A stretch of DNA of 9,377 nucleotides, taken from positions 1 through 9,377 of the forward strand of contig DASVES010000265.1 in the NCBI GenBank assembly GCA_036380435.1. Reading direction: 5' to 3'. The notes below the pieces were generated by a model that saw nothing but the letters and a program-made list of their open reading frames with translations, did not search any database and was not told the origin of the DNA. The stretch comes from DASQDT01 sp036380435 (GTDB taxonomy: Bacteria; Acidobacteriota; Blastocatellia; Pyrinomonadales; Pyrinomonadaceae). The first letter of the stretch is position 1, and each line of letters starts with the position of its first letter. The translations under genes were made by a program, and so were the position numbers. This document shows, piece by piece, positions 1-5,477 of the stretch.

Positions 1-1
1 G

Positions 2-64
2 CTCTACGACCTCGCGGCGGCCGTCGCCGCAGACCACCAGATACAGGTGATAAGTGATGAGTGA
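2..64 (+). CDS. 3' end of an unidentified upstream gene (partial)
   Basis: An open frame enters from the left edge, starting on base 2, and ends at TGA 62-64. Almost every codon ends in G or C, as in the other genes here, while the other two frames do not look coding. Only about 20 residues are visible, ending in ...QVISDE, too few to name a family. The last five codons and the stop lie inside the heptad repeat array of hairpin A: the stop is the TGA of the third GTGATAA/GTGATGA unit. Because the next gene is an OppF/DppF ATPase on the same strand, this could be another member of a peptide ABC transporter operon, but nothing in the visible residues proves it. Confidence 0.6.
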   Translation, partial: LYDLAAAVAADHQIQVISDE

Positions 65-132
65 TAAGTGATAAGAAAGAAGAGGACAGCACGCTTTCTC
101 TTTCTTATCACTTATCACTCATCACTTATCAC
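47..132. repeat. Hairpin A: perfect inverted repeat built of GTGATAA heptads
   Basis: The arms 47-80 and 99-132 are exact reverse complements (34 bp) around an 18-nt loop. The left arm is a tandem array with period 7: GTGATAA, GTGATGA, GTGATAA, GTGATAA, then GAAAGA. Each unit carries TGA at positions 2-4, and because the period is 7 these fall in all three reading frames (48, 55, 62). The upstream gene ends at the one at 62-64. The right arm ends 10 nt before the ATG of the ABC ATPase gene. No run of T follows the stem, so it is not a textbook intrinsic terminator. As RNA it would form a very stable stem between two co-oriented genes. No target-site duplication or transposase is visible. Confidence 0.93.
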
Positions 133-142
133 TACCTAAGAC

Positions 143-1234
143 ATGAGCACTAACGAAAGAATGCAAGCCGTCCCCGAAGCCGAAGCGGCGGCGGCCCGCG
201 CGCGCGACGCGCAGGCGGACGCGCGTGACGGCGCGGCGAAGACGGAAGAACTCGTGCGCGTGCGTGGATTGTTCAAGCACTTCCCCGTCGAGGGCAGCGA
301 CGACGTGGTGCGCGCCGTGGATGGTCTGACGTTCGACATCTTCCGCGGGGAGACGTTGGGGCTGGTGGGCGAGTCGGGCTGTGGCAAATCGACCGTCGGG
401 CGCTGCCTGCTGCGACTCATCGAGCCGACGCGCGGGGAAGTCTCCTTCGAGGGCCGCGACGTGCTCGCGCTCGGCGGCGGCGAGTTGCGTAAGCTCCGCC
501 GCGAGATGCAGATCATCTTTCAAGACCCTTACGCCTCGCTCAATCCGCGTCTCAAGGTGCGCGACATCGTCTCGGAGCCGCTCGTCATTCACGGCATCGG
601 CGACAAGACTGAGCGGCGCGAGCGCGTCGCCGACCTTTTGCGGAAGGTCGGACTCGACCCCGACTACATGAACCGCTACCCGCACGAGTTCTCCGGCGGC
701 CAGCGCCAGCGCATCGGCATCGCCCGCGCGCTCGCTCTCAACCCGAAGCTTATCGTGGCCGACGAGCCGGTGTCGGCGCTCGACGTGTCGGTGCAGGCGC
801 AGGTCGTCAACCTGCTCGAAGACTTGCAGAAGGAGTTCGACCTCACCTACTTCTTCATCTCGCACGGCCTCGCCGTCGTCGAGCACATCTCCGACCGCGT
901 CGCCGTGATGTATCTGGGCCGCATCGTCGAGGTGGCCTCCGCCGAAGATTTGTACGCGAACCCACTGCACCCTTACACGCGCGCACTGCTCTCGGCCATC
1001 CCCATCCCCGACCCCACGCGCAAGCGCGAGCGCATCGTGCTCAAGGGCGACGTGCCCACGCCGATTAACCCGCCCTCGGGCTGTCGCTTCCACACACGCT
1101 GCCCCGAAGCCATCCCGGAGTGCGCGGCAGTAGACCCCGACCTGCGCGAAGTCGCGCCCGGCCACACCGTCGCCTGCATCCGCGTCCCCGGCTGGGCCGA
1201 CGCGCCGACGGGGACAGTGAGCAGTGAGCAGTAA
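143..1234 (+). CDS. oppF: Peptide ABC transporter ATP-binding protein, OppF/DppF family
   Basis: 363 residues, a cytoplasmic ATPase that powers uptake of oligopeptides or dipeptides (or nickel or similar solutes in relatives). Visible motifs: Walker A GESGCGKST at 76-84, Q-loop Gln127, signature SGGQRQR at 184-190, Walker B LIVADEP at 203-209 with Asp207-Glu208, D-loop SALD at 211-214, switch His241. The C-terminal oligo_HPY domain follows from about 262 (NPLHPYTRALLSAIP, then GDVPTPINPPSGCRFHTRCP). Cys314, 320, 327 and 345 lie in the region that binds a 4Fe-4S cluster in characterised DppD proteins. An Ala/Arg-rich stretch of about 35 residues precedes the ATPase fold. The ATG lies 10 nt after hairpin A with no clear Shine-Dalgarno; Met7 is an alternative start. 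The last residues VSSEQ and the TAA are encoded by hairpin B heptads. Partner permeases and binding protein are not in the window, so the substrate is unknown. OppF versus DppF cannot be separated here. Confidence 0.93.
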   Translation: MSTNERMQAVPEAEAAAARARDAQADARDGAAKTEELVRVRGLFKHFPVEGSDDVVRAVDGLTFDIFRGETLGLVGESGCGKSTVGRCLLRLIEPTRGEVSFEGRDVLALGGGELRKLRREMQIIFQDPYASLNPRLKVRDIVSEPLVIHGIGDKTERRERVADLLRKVGLDPDYMNRYPHEFSGGQRQRIGIARALALNPKLIVADEPVSALDVSVQAQVVNLLEDLQKEFDLTYFFISHGLAVVEHISDRVAVMYLGRIVEVASAEDLYANPLHPYTRALLSAIPIPDPTRKRERIVLKGDVPTPINPPSGCRFHTRCPEAIPECAAVDPDLREVAPGHTVACIRVPGWADAPTGTVSSEQ

Positions 1235-1307
1235 GCAGTGAGCAGTAAGCAGTCAAGGCTGGTTATACGTCCTGACTGCTTACTGCTCACTGCTTACTGC
1301 CTACTGT
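1217..1307. repeat. Hairpin B: inverted repeat built of GTRAGCA heptads
   Basis: The left arm is five in-phase units from 1217 (GTGAGCA, GTGAGCA, GTAAGCA, GTGAGCA, GTAAGCA) followed by GTCAAGG. The core arms 1228-1255 and 1273-1300 match perfectly over 28 bp around a 17-nt loop. One further outer unit on each side is imperfect (agtgagc against agtaggc). TGA or TAA sits at positions 2-4 of all five units and covers all three frames (1218, 1225, 1232). The OppF-like gene ends at the TAA of the third unit, 1232-1234. The sequence after the stem, TGTCTTATT, is mildly T-rich, so termination is possible but not certain. Confidence 0.93.
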
Positions 1308-1320
1308 CTTATTGAAACCT

Positions 1321-1332
1321 CGCCTTAAGGCG
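1321..1332. promoter_or_regulatory. 12-bp perfect palindrome, possible operator or promoter region of the YIP1-like gene
   Basis: CGCCTTAAGGCG is a perfect palindrome just after hairpin B, about 100 bp before the start of the YIP1-family gene. TTGAAA at 1312-1317 resembles a -35 box, and TATCAAAT at 1338-1345 is a poor -10 candidate at about 20 nt spacing. The palindrome would lie between them, where an operator could be. Promoter and operator roles are both speculative. Confidence 0.2.
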
Positions 1333-1414
1333 CTGCGTATCAAATGGGTCTGCTGGTCGGTGGGATGGAAGGTGAGGACGCGCGCCCGCGTCCACTTCAC
1401 CGCCGCTTTAACGC

Positions 1415-1422
1415 GAGGAGGA
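1415..1422 (+). promoter_or_regulatory. Strong Shine-Dalgarno that fixes the start of the YIP1-like gene
   Basis: GAGGAGGA lies 8 nt before ATG 1431. This supports 1431 over the upstream in-frame ATG at 1344, which would add 29 residues without a ribosome-binding site. Confidence 0.85.
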
Positions 1423-1430
1423 TTCCCCCA

Positions 1431-2360
1431 ATGATTCGTCGCACGTATGCACTGGTGGCGCTGGGCGTCGGCCTTGCGCTGGTGGCCGCCGCTATGCTGT
1501 TGAAAGTGTTGCCGGGTGGCTTCGTCGTCATCGGCGCGTCACTGGCCTTCTTCGGGTTGCTGGCGACGGGCCTGAGCTTCGTGCCCCGGCCGGAAGCCGC
1601 GCCTGACGCGCCCGCGCCGATGCCCGCCTTCGAGCGTATCGCCGGGTTGTTCTATCGGCCGGCCGAGGTCTTCCGAAACCTGCGCGCGCACCCGCGCTGG
1701 CTCACGGCCCTGCTCATCATCACCCTCTGTAGCTTCATCTACACGACCGCCTTCACGCGCCGCATCACGCCCGAGCGCATCGCCGACCACACGACGCAGA
1801 AGGTGATCGAGACCGGCTGGGTGAAGGAGGCGGACGCCGCGAAGATGAAAGAGCAACAGATCGAGGCCGCCAAAGACCCGGTGCGCGTGTGGGGCGGCGT
1901 CGTCGGCCAGTTCAGTTTCGGCTTCGTGCTCATCGCGTTCCTCGCCGGACTCTTCCTGCTCGGCGTGATGGCGCTGGGGGGCCGCATCAACTTCTGGCAG
2001 GCGCTGGCCATCGCGGCCCACGCCTATCTCCCCGTCTTCGTCATCCAGAAACTCCTCAGCCTCCTGCTGCTCTACCTCAAATCCCCCGACGACATCCACC
2101 CGATGCTCGGCGCGCAGGGTTTGGTGCAGGACAACCTCGGCGTGCTCTTCAGCCCGGCCGAGCACCCCGTGCTGTTCGCCGCCGCGAGCGCCTTCGGCGT
2201 CCTCTCCTTCTACGGCCTGTGGTTGCTGGCGACGGGCCTCAAAAACGGCGGCGAGCGCGTGAGCAAGACGACCGCGTGGTCAATGGCCATCGGCATCTGG
2301 GTCATCGGACTCCTCCTCGCCGTCAGCTCGGCCGCCCTCTTCGGCAGCTTCATGGCGTAA
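1431..2360 (+). CDS. YIP1-family-like integral membrane protein
   Basis: 309 residues, inner-membrane protein with about seven hydrophobic segments (roughly residues 7-24, 29-50, 90-107, 155-181, 190-215, 244-270, 282-305). Two N-terminal helices are followed by an Ala/Pro-rich linker (52-65). Then comes FERIAGLFYRPAEVFRNLRAHPRWL (66-90 region), the pattern that typically opens bacterial YIP1 (PF04893) proteins: a 'P..F..L...P.W' motif just before the first core helix. A charged loop at 108-152 separates it from the remaining core helices. The two extra N-terminal helices are not part of a minimal YIP1 domain. The start follows a strong ribosome-binding site. The molecular role of bacterial YIP1 proteins is poorly known, and no enzyme motif is visible. 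It ends 8 nt before hairpin C and converges on the - strand export cluster. Confidence 0.72.
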   Translation: MIRRTYALVALGVGLALVAAAMLLKVLPGGFVVIGASLAFFGLLATGLSFVPRPEAAPDAPAPMPAFERIAGLFYRPAEVFRNLRAHPRWLTALLIITLCSFIYTTAFTRRITPERIADHTTQKVIETGWVKEADAAKMKEQQIEAAKDPVRVWGGVVGQFSFGFVLIAFLAGLFLLGVMALGGRINFWQALAIAAHAYLPVFVIQKLLSLLLLYLKSPDDIHPMLGAQGLVQDNLGVLFSPAEHPVLFAAASAFGVLSFYGLWLLATGLKNGGERVSKTTAWSMAIGIWVIGLLLAVSSAALFGSFMA

Positions 2361-2368
2361 CACGAAGG

Positions 2369-2446
2369 GTAAGGGGTAAAGGGGAAAGGGTAAGGGGGAA
2401 AGGCACGTCAACCTTTCCCCCTTACCCTTTCCCCTTTACCCCTTTT
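2369..2446. repeat. Hairpin C: inverted repeat of GKAARGG heptads between convergent genes
   Basis: The arms 2371-2403 and 2412-2444 are exact reverse complements (33 bp) with an 8-nt loop. In phase the left arm reads GTAAGGG, GTAAAGG, GGAAAGG, GTAAGGG, GGAAAGG. TAA occurs in three of the five units. It occupies nearly the whole gap between the YIP1-like gene (stop 2358-2360) and MacB-like permease 2 (stop at 2448-2450 on the - strand). On the + strand the stem runs into TTTTCTTATT, which is terminator-like. As a symmetric stem it could serve both convergent transcripts. The purine arm is A/G-rich with a few T, giving strong strand asymmetry in each arm. Confidence 0.93.
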
Positions 2447-2447
2447 C

Positions 2448-3707
2448 TTATTCGTATCTGAGCGCTTCGATAGGGTCGAGGCGGGCGGCCTTCCACGCCG
2501 GCCAGAGGCCGAAGATGAGGCCGATGCCGACCGAGGCGAAGAAGCCGGCGGCGGGCGCCCACAGAGGCACGTAGGAGGGGATGAAGAGGCTGATCAGGAA
2601 GGTCGTGCCCCAGCCGAGGAGGAGGCCGATGAGACCGCCCGCGCCGGTGAGCGTCATGGCCTCGATAAGAAACTGCCAGAGGATGTCGCGGCGGCGCGCG
2701 CCCACGGCCTTGCGCGTCCCGATCTCGCGGGTGCGCTCCGTCACCGACACCAGCATGATGTTCATCACACCGATGCCGCCGACCATCAACCCGACCGAGG
2801 AGATGACGACCATCGCAATCGCCACGCCCGCCATGATCGAGCGGAAGGTGGCGACGATGGATTCGGCCGTCGCCATGCCGAAGTTGTTCGGCTGGTCGAA
2901 GGCCACCCCGCGACGACGGCGCAGGAGTTCTTCGATCTGATCTTTCGCGGCGTCGGTGAAGCCCGGTCGGGCGACGGCGAGGATGAAGAGGTCGTCGGCG
3001 TTGGGCTTGAGCTGCTGCGCCACCTTGAAGGGGACGAAGATGATGTTGTTGAGGTCGTCGCCGCCGTCGCCGCCGCCCATCTGCTCGCGCTTCATCATCA
3101 CGCCGAGGACGCGGAACTCTTTGGCCCCGACCTCGATGGTCTGCCCGACGGGCGACCCGTAGGGGAAGAAGTTGTCGGCCACGCTCGCCCCGATGACGCA
3201 GACCTCCTGGCTCGTGTCGTTCTCGATCTCGACGAAGAAGCGGCCCTCGGCCATCGTGATGATGCCGGAGCGGTCGTAGCCCGGCGTGGTGCCCTCGATC
3301 TGCACCGAGCCTGAAGACTTGCCGCCCTTCTTCACCATCAGGCGCTGCCCCCGGAACATCTGGTTGGAGATGTTCAGGAACGGGAAGGTCGATTCGACTG
3401 CCGAGAGGTCGCTGATGGCGATTGAGTCGTCGTAGGTCAGATTGGGGCGCATCCGCTCCTCGCGCGTGAGGTCGCCGGTGCGCGGGCCGATGTCAAACTT
3501 GTAGAGGAAGATCGAGCGCGTGCCGAACTGCTCGACCTCTTTCTTGACGGCCATGTCGATGCCGCTGATGATCGAGGCGATGGCCATCACCGTCCACACG
3601 CCGATGATTACGCCGACCACCGTCAGGGCCGAGCGCAGCTTGTTCGCCCGCAAGGTGGCGAGCGCCATCATCAAATTTTCGTAGATGTCGCTTCTGAAGA
3701 TATTCAT
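2448..3707 (-). CDS. MacB-like ABC transporter permease 2 (FtsX superfamily)
   Basis: 419 residues, inner-membrane permease of the MacB/LolE type without a fused ATPase. Residues 27-50 form the first membrane helix (ALTVVGVIIGVWTVMAIASI). About 55-285 is a periplasmic MacB_PCD-type domain. Three C-terminal helices follow (about 291-320, 350-375, 383-403). Diagnostic motifs are MNIMLVSVTERTREIGTRKA (315-334), GARRRDILWQFLIEA (336-350) and the C-terminus WKAARLDPIEALRYE. The periplasmic domain has a Gly/Asp-rich patch (GGGDGGDD, 211-218). It is last in the - strand cluster, 25 nt after the small membrane protein gene, with AAGG a few bases before ATG. It shares the family motifs with permease 1 but differs throughout the periplasmic domain, suggesting an old duplication. 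Cargo is unknown. Confidence 0.9.
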   Translation of the reverse strand: MNIFRSDIYENLMMALATLRANKLRSALTVVGVIIGVWTVMAIASIISGIDMAVKKEVEQFGTRSIFLYKFDIGPRTGDLTREERMRPNLTYDDSIAISDLSAVESTFPFLNISNQMFRGQRLMVKKGGKSSGSVQIEGTTPGYDRSGIITMAEGRFFVEIENDTSQEVCVIGASVADNFFPYGSPVGQTIEVGAKEFRVLGVMMKREQMGGGDGGDDLNNIIFVPFKVAQQLKPNADDLFILAVARPGFTDAAKDQIEELLRRRRGVAFDQPNNFGMATAESIVATFRSIMAGVAIAMVVISSVGLMVGGIGVMNIMLVSVTERTREIGTRKAVGARRRDILWQFLIEAMTLTGAGGLIGLLLGWGTTFLISLFIPSYVPLWAPAAGFFASVGIGLIFGLWPAWKAARLDPIEALRYE

Positions 3708-3732
3708 AAAGCCTTCACCCGCCGCTGACCGC

Positions 3733-4026
3733 TCAAGCCTTGTCCGCCACCTTCTTGTCGATACAGTAACCGGCCACCGTCAGGGCCAGTCCTAAGATCA
3801 TGGCGCAGACGTAGAGAAGGCCGCGCCCCGTCGCCGGCGGGCCGCTGAGGATGATCACCGCCGGGGTCCCAAAGAACACTGCGGCCCCGACGCTGCTGAG
3901 CGTGCCCAAACGGCTACGGATGTCGAGCACGCCCGCGCGCCAGTAGGGGCGGATGCCCGGCGCCCAGATGCTCGCGCACAGGTAAAGCGCCAGCGCGACG
4001 ATGAGAAATTCTATGACGACTGTCAT
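3733..4026 (-). CDS. Small membrane protein of unknown function, three predicted helices
   Basis: 97 residues starting at MTVVIEFLIV. I do not recognise the family. Hydrophobic segments lie at about 3-21, 44-60 and 70-88, with a positively charged stretch (27-39) and a charged tail IDKKVADKA. The frame stays open upstream to 4269, but there it runs through the 3' end of permease 1 as an Arg-rich shadow. The ATG at 4024-4026, which begins directly with a helix, is therefore the likely start, although its ribosome-binding site is weak. ATG 4093-4095 is an alternative, giving an Arg-rich 23-residue extension. It lies between two MacB-like permease genes (74-nt gap upstream, 25-nt downstream) and is probably co-transcribed. 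An accessory role in the transporter is an inference from position only. Confidence 0.65.
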   Translation of the reverse strand: MTVVIEFLIVALALYLCASIWAPGIRPYWRAGVLDIRSRLGTLSSVGAAVFFGTPAVIILSGPPATGRGLLYVCAMILGLALTVAGYCIDKKVADKA

Positions 4027-4100
4027 CGTTCCGAAAGCGTCGTCGCCACAAAAGCTCGGGCGCGGGCGGCGGCGAAGGCTTGGTCGCGCGCGCATGCGCG

Positions 4101-5345
4101 TTAGTCGGCCCGCAGGGCCTCTATCGGGTCGAGGCGCGCCGCCTTCCACGCCGGGAAGATGCCGGCCAAAACGCCGACGCCGCCCGAGACGCCGACCGCC
4201 AGCAGGATCGAGACGGCGGACATCCGCGTCTGGAAGACGTAGGCGGTGATCCCTAGTCCGATGAGCCACGCCAGCAACACGCCGATGCCGCCGCCGATGG
4301 CCGACAGCGTGACGGCCTCGACGAGAAACTGCTTGAGCACGTCCGAGCGCCTCGCGCCGAGGGCCTTGCGGATGCCGATCTCTTTGGTGCGCTCCGTCAC
4401 CGACACCAGCATGATGTTCATAATCACGATGGCGCCGACTAAGAGCGCGATGCCGGGGACGACGATGGCCACGATGAAGATCGGGCCGAAGATGCGGTCG
4501 CGCGCGCCCGTGATGGCGTCGGGAGTGATGACGGCGAAGTTGTCGGTTTCGTCGCCGCGTAACTGCCGGCGCAGACGCATCAACTGCCGCGCTTCTTCGA
4601 CCGCGTCTTTGTAGAGACCGGGGGAGCGGGGCGTGCCGGCGAAGTAGACCCAGCGGTTGCGGCCCGGCGGGCCGAACTGTCGGATGAAGGACTTCATCGG
4701 CACCGCGACGAAGTTGTCCTGCGGGCGGCCGAAGACGGTGCCCTTGGCGACCGCCACCCCGATGACGCGGTAGGGGATGCCCCGGATGCTGATCTCCTGA
4801 TCGACGGCCGAGGCCGCCCCCGCCGTAAACAGCTTGTCGGCCACGTCCCAGCCGATGAAGGCCACACGCATGGCCGCCTCGTTCTCCTGCTCGGAGAAGA
4901 AGCGACCGAATTCCACGGTGATGTTCTCAATGGCGGCCATGTCGGGCGTCGCCCCCGAGAGGGGGACGCCCTGAAGTTCCTCGCCGCCCCGCTTGATCTC
5001 GGCGGAGACGCCGTTGACGCGCGCGCCGAGCTGGTCGATGACGACGCGCCGCTCGCGCAGGAATTCGAGGTCGTCGAGCGTCAGCTCCTTGTTGCGGCGC
5101 GCGGCGGCGGCGAGGGTGTCGGTGTTCTGGAAGTCGGTGAAGAAGTTGAAGCGAAAGATGGTGAAGTTGTTGGCGCCGATGTTGGCGATCTTCTCATCGA
5201 CGTAGGTGTTGAAGCCCTGAATCATCGAGATGACGACGACGACGGCCGTCACGCCGATGATCATGCCGAGCAGTGTCAAAAACGAGCGCAGCTTGTGCGC
5301 CCGGATGGCGGCCAGCGCAAGTTTTAATGTCTCGGCGAAATTCAC
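4101..5345 (-). CDS. MacB-like ABC transporter permease 1 (FtsX superfamily)
   Basis: 414 residues, again a stand-alone MacB-type permease. The first helix covers about 21-43 (SFLTLLGMIIGVTAVVVVIS). Residues 45-285 are the periplasmic domain, including an Arg-rich stretch (LMRLRRQLRG, 255-264). Three C-terminal helices lie at about 288-312, 345-370 and 377-398. Family motifs are MNIMLVSVTERTKEIGIRKA (309-328), GARRSDVLKQFLVEA and the C-terminus WKAARLDPIEALRAD. The start is GTG (5343-5345); no ATG nearby precedes the conserved N-terminus. No Shine-Dalgarno is seen, but TAGAAT lies 7 nt upstream (5353-5358). The gene follows hairpin D, which separates it from the ATPase gene by 132 nt. With the ATPase and MacA-like adaptor it should form the core export complex. 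Family assignment is firm; cargo is not known. Confidence 0.9.
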   Translation of the reverse strand: MNFAETLKLALAAIRAHKLRSFLTLLGMIIGVTAVVVVISMIQGFNTYVDEKIANIGANNFTIFRFNFFTDFQNTDTLAAAARRNKELTLDDLEFLRERRVVIDQLGARVNGVSAEIKRGGEELQGVPLSGATPDMAAIENITVEFGRFFSEQENEAAMRVAFIGWDVADKLFTAGAASAVDQEISIRGIPYRVIGVAVAKGTVFGRPQDNFVAVPMKSFIRQFGPPGRNRWVYFAGTPRSPGLYKDAVEEARQLMRLRRQLRGDETDNFAVITPDAITGARDRIFGPIFIVAIVVPGIALLVGAIVIMNIMLVSVTERTKEIGIRKALGARRSDVLKQFLVEAVTLSAIGGGIGVLLAWLIGLGITAYVFQTRMSAVSILLAVGVSGGVGVLAGIFPAWKAARLDPIEALRAD

Positions 5346-5352
5346 GGCTGAT

Positions 5353-5358
5353 ATTCTA
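5353..5358 (-). promoter_or_regulatory. Candidate -10 element (TAGAAT) just before the GTG of permease 1
   Basis: On the - strand TAGAAT is followed by 7 nt and then the GTG start. This spacing fits a leaderless transcript, and there is no Shine-Dalgarno. A TTGATA (5380-5385) lies 21 nt upstream, too far for a normal -35. It would let transcription restart after hairpin D. This is a weak call. Confidence 0.22.
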
Positions 5359-5388
5359 CGCTCAGGATGACGAATAGGTTATCAAACT

Positions 5389-5471
5389 AAAGCCGTAAAT
5401 CGAAAATCGTGAATCGTAAATCGTGGACGCTTCCCACGATTTACGATTCACGATTTTCGATTTACGGCTTT
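5389..5471. repeat. Hairpin D: 38-bp perfect inverted repeat of GTRAATC heptads inside the export cluster
   Basis: The arms 5389-5426 and 5434-5471 are exact reverse complements over 38 bp with a 7-nt loop, the longest of the four elements. In phase the left arm reads GTAAATC, GAAAATC, GTGAATC, GTAAATC, then GTGG. Three of the four units carry TAA or TGA at positions 2-4. It begins 6 nt after the stop of the ABC ATPase gene (reading the - strand), and 43 nt lie between it and permease 1. After the stem the - strand reads AGTTTGAT, not a strong T tract. A stem this long inside an otherwise co-directional cluster may terminate, attenuate or protect the adaptor-ATPase part of the transcript. Confidence 0.94.
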
Positions 5472-5477
5472 GTTGCC

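Noticed and set aside
47..132. CRISPR array or tandem-repeat protein coding region
   Set aside because: Units are 7 bases with no spacers, and the two arms are inverted copies. Nothing resembles 25-40 bp repeats with unique spacers or cas genes.
122..1165. 347-codon open frame on the - strand opposite the OppF-like gene
   Set aside because: The + strand has all ABC ATPase motifs in order. The antisense product is His/Arg/Ala-rich with no recognisable domain.
1344..1430. N-terminal extension of the YIP1-like protein from ATG 1344
   Set aside because: A strong Shine-Dalgarno precedes ATG 1431. The extra 29 residues are Arg-rich and unlike the membrane protein that follows.
1889..2461. 190-codon + strand frame through the end of the YIP1-like gene and hairpin C
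   Set aside because: It overlaps a well-supported membrane protein in another frame, is extremely Arg/Pro-rich, and runs through the repeat.
4027..4269. Longer version of the small membrane protein (178 residues)
   Set aside because: The added part overlaps the 3' end of permease 1 in another frame and is an Arg-rich shadow.
5389..5471. Miniature transposon or REP element
   Set aside because: No shared terminal sequence among the four hairpins, no target-site duplication, and no transposase or REP-associated tyrosine transposase in the window. A mobile origin cannot be excluded, but the sequence does not support it.
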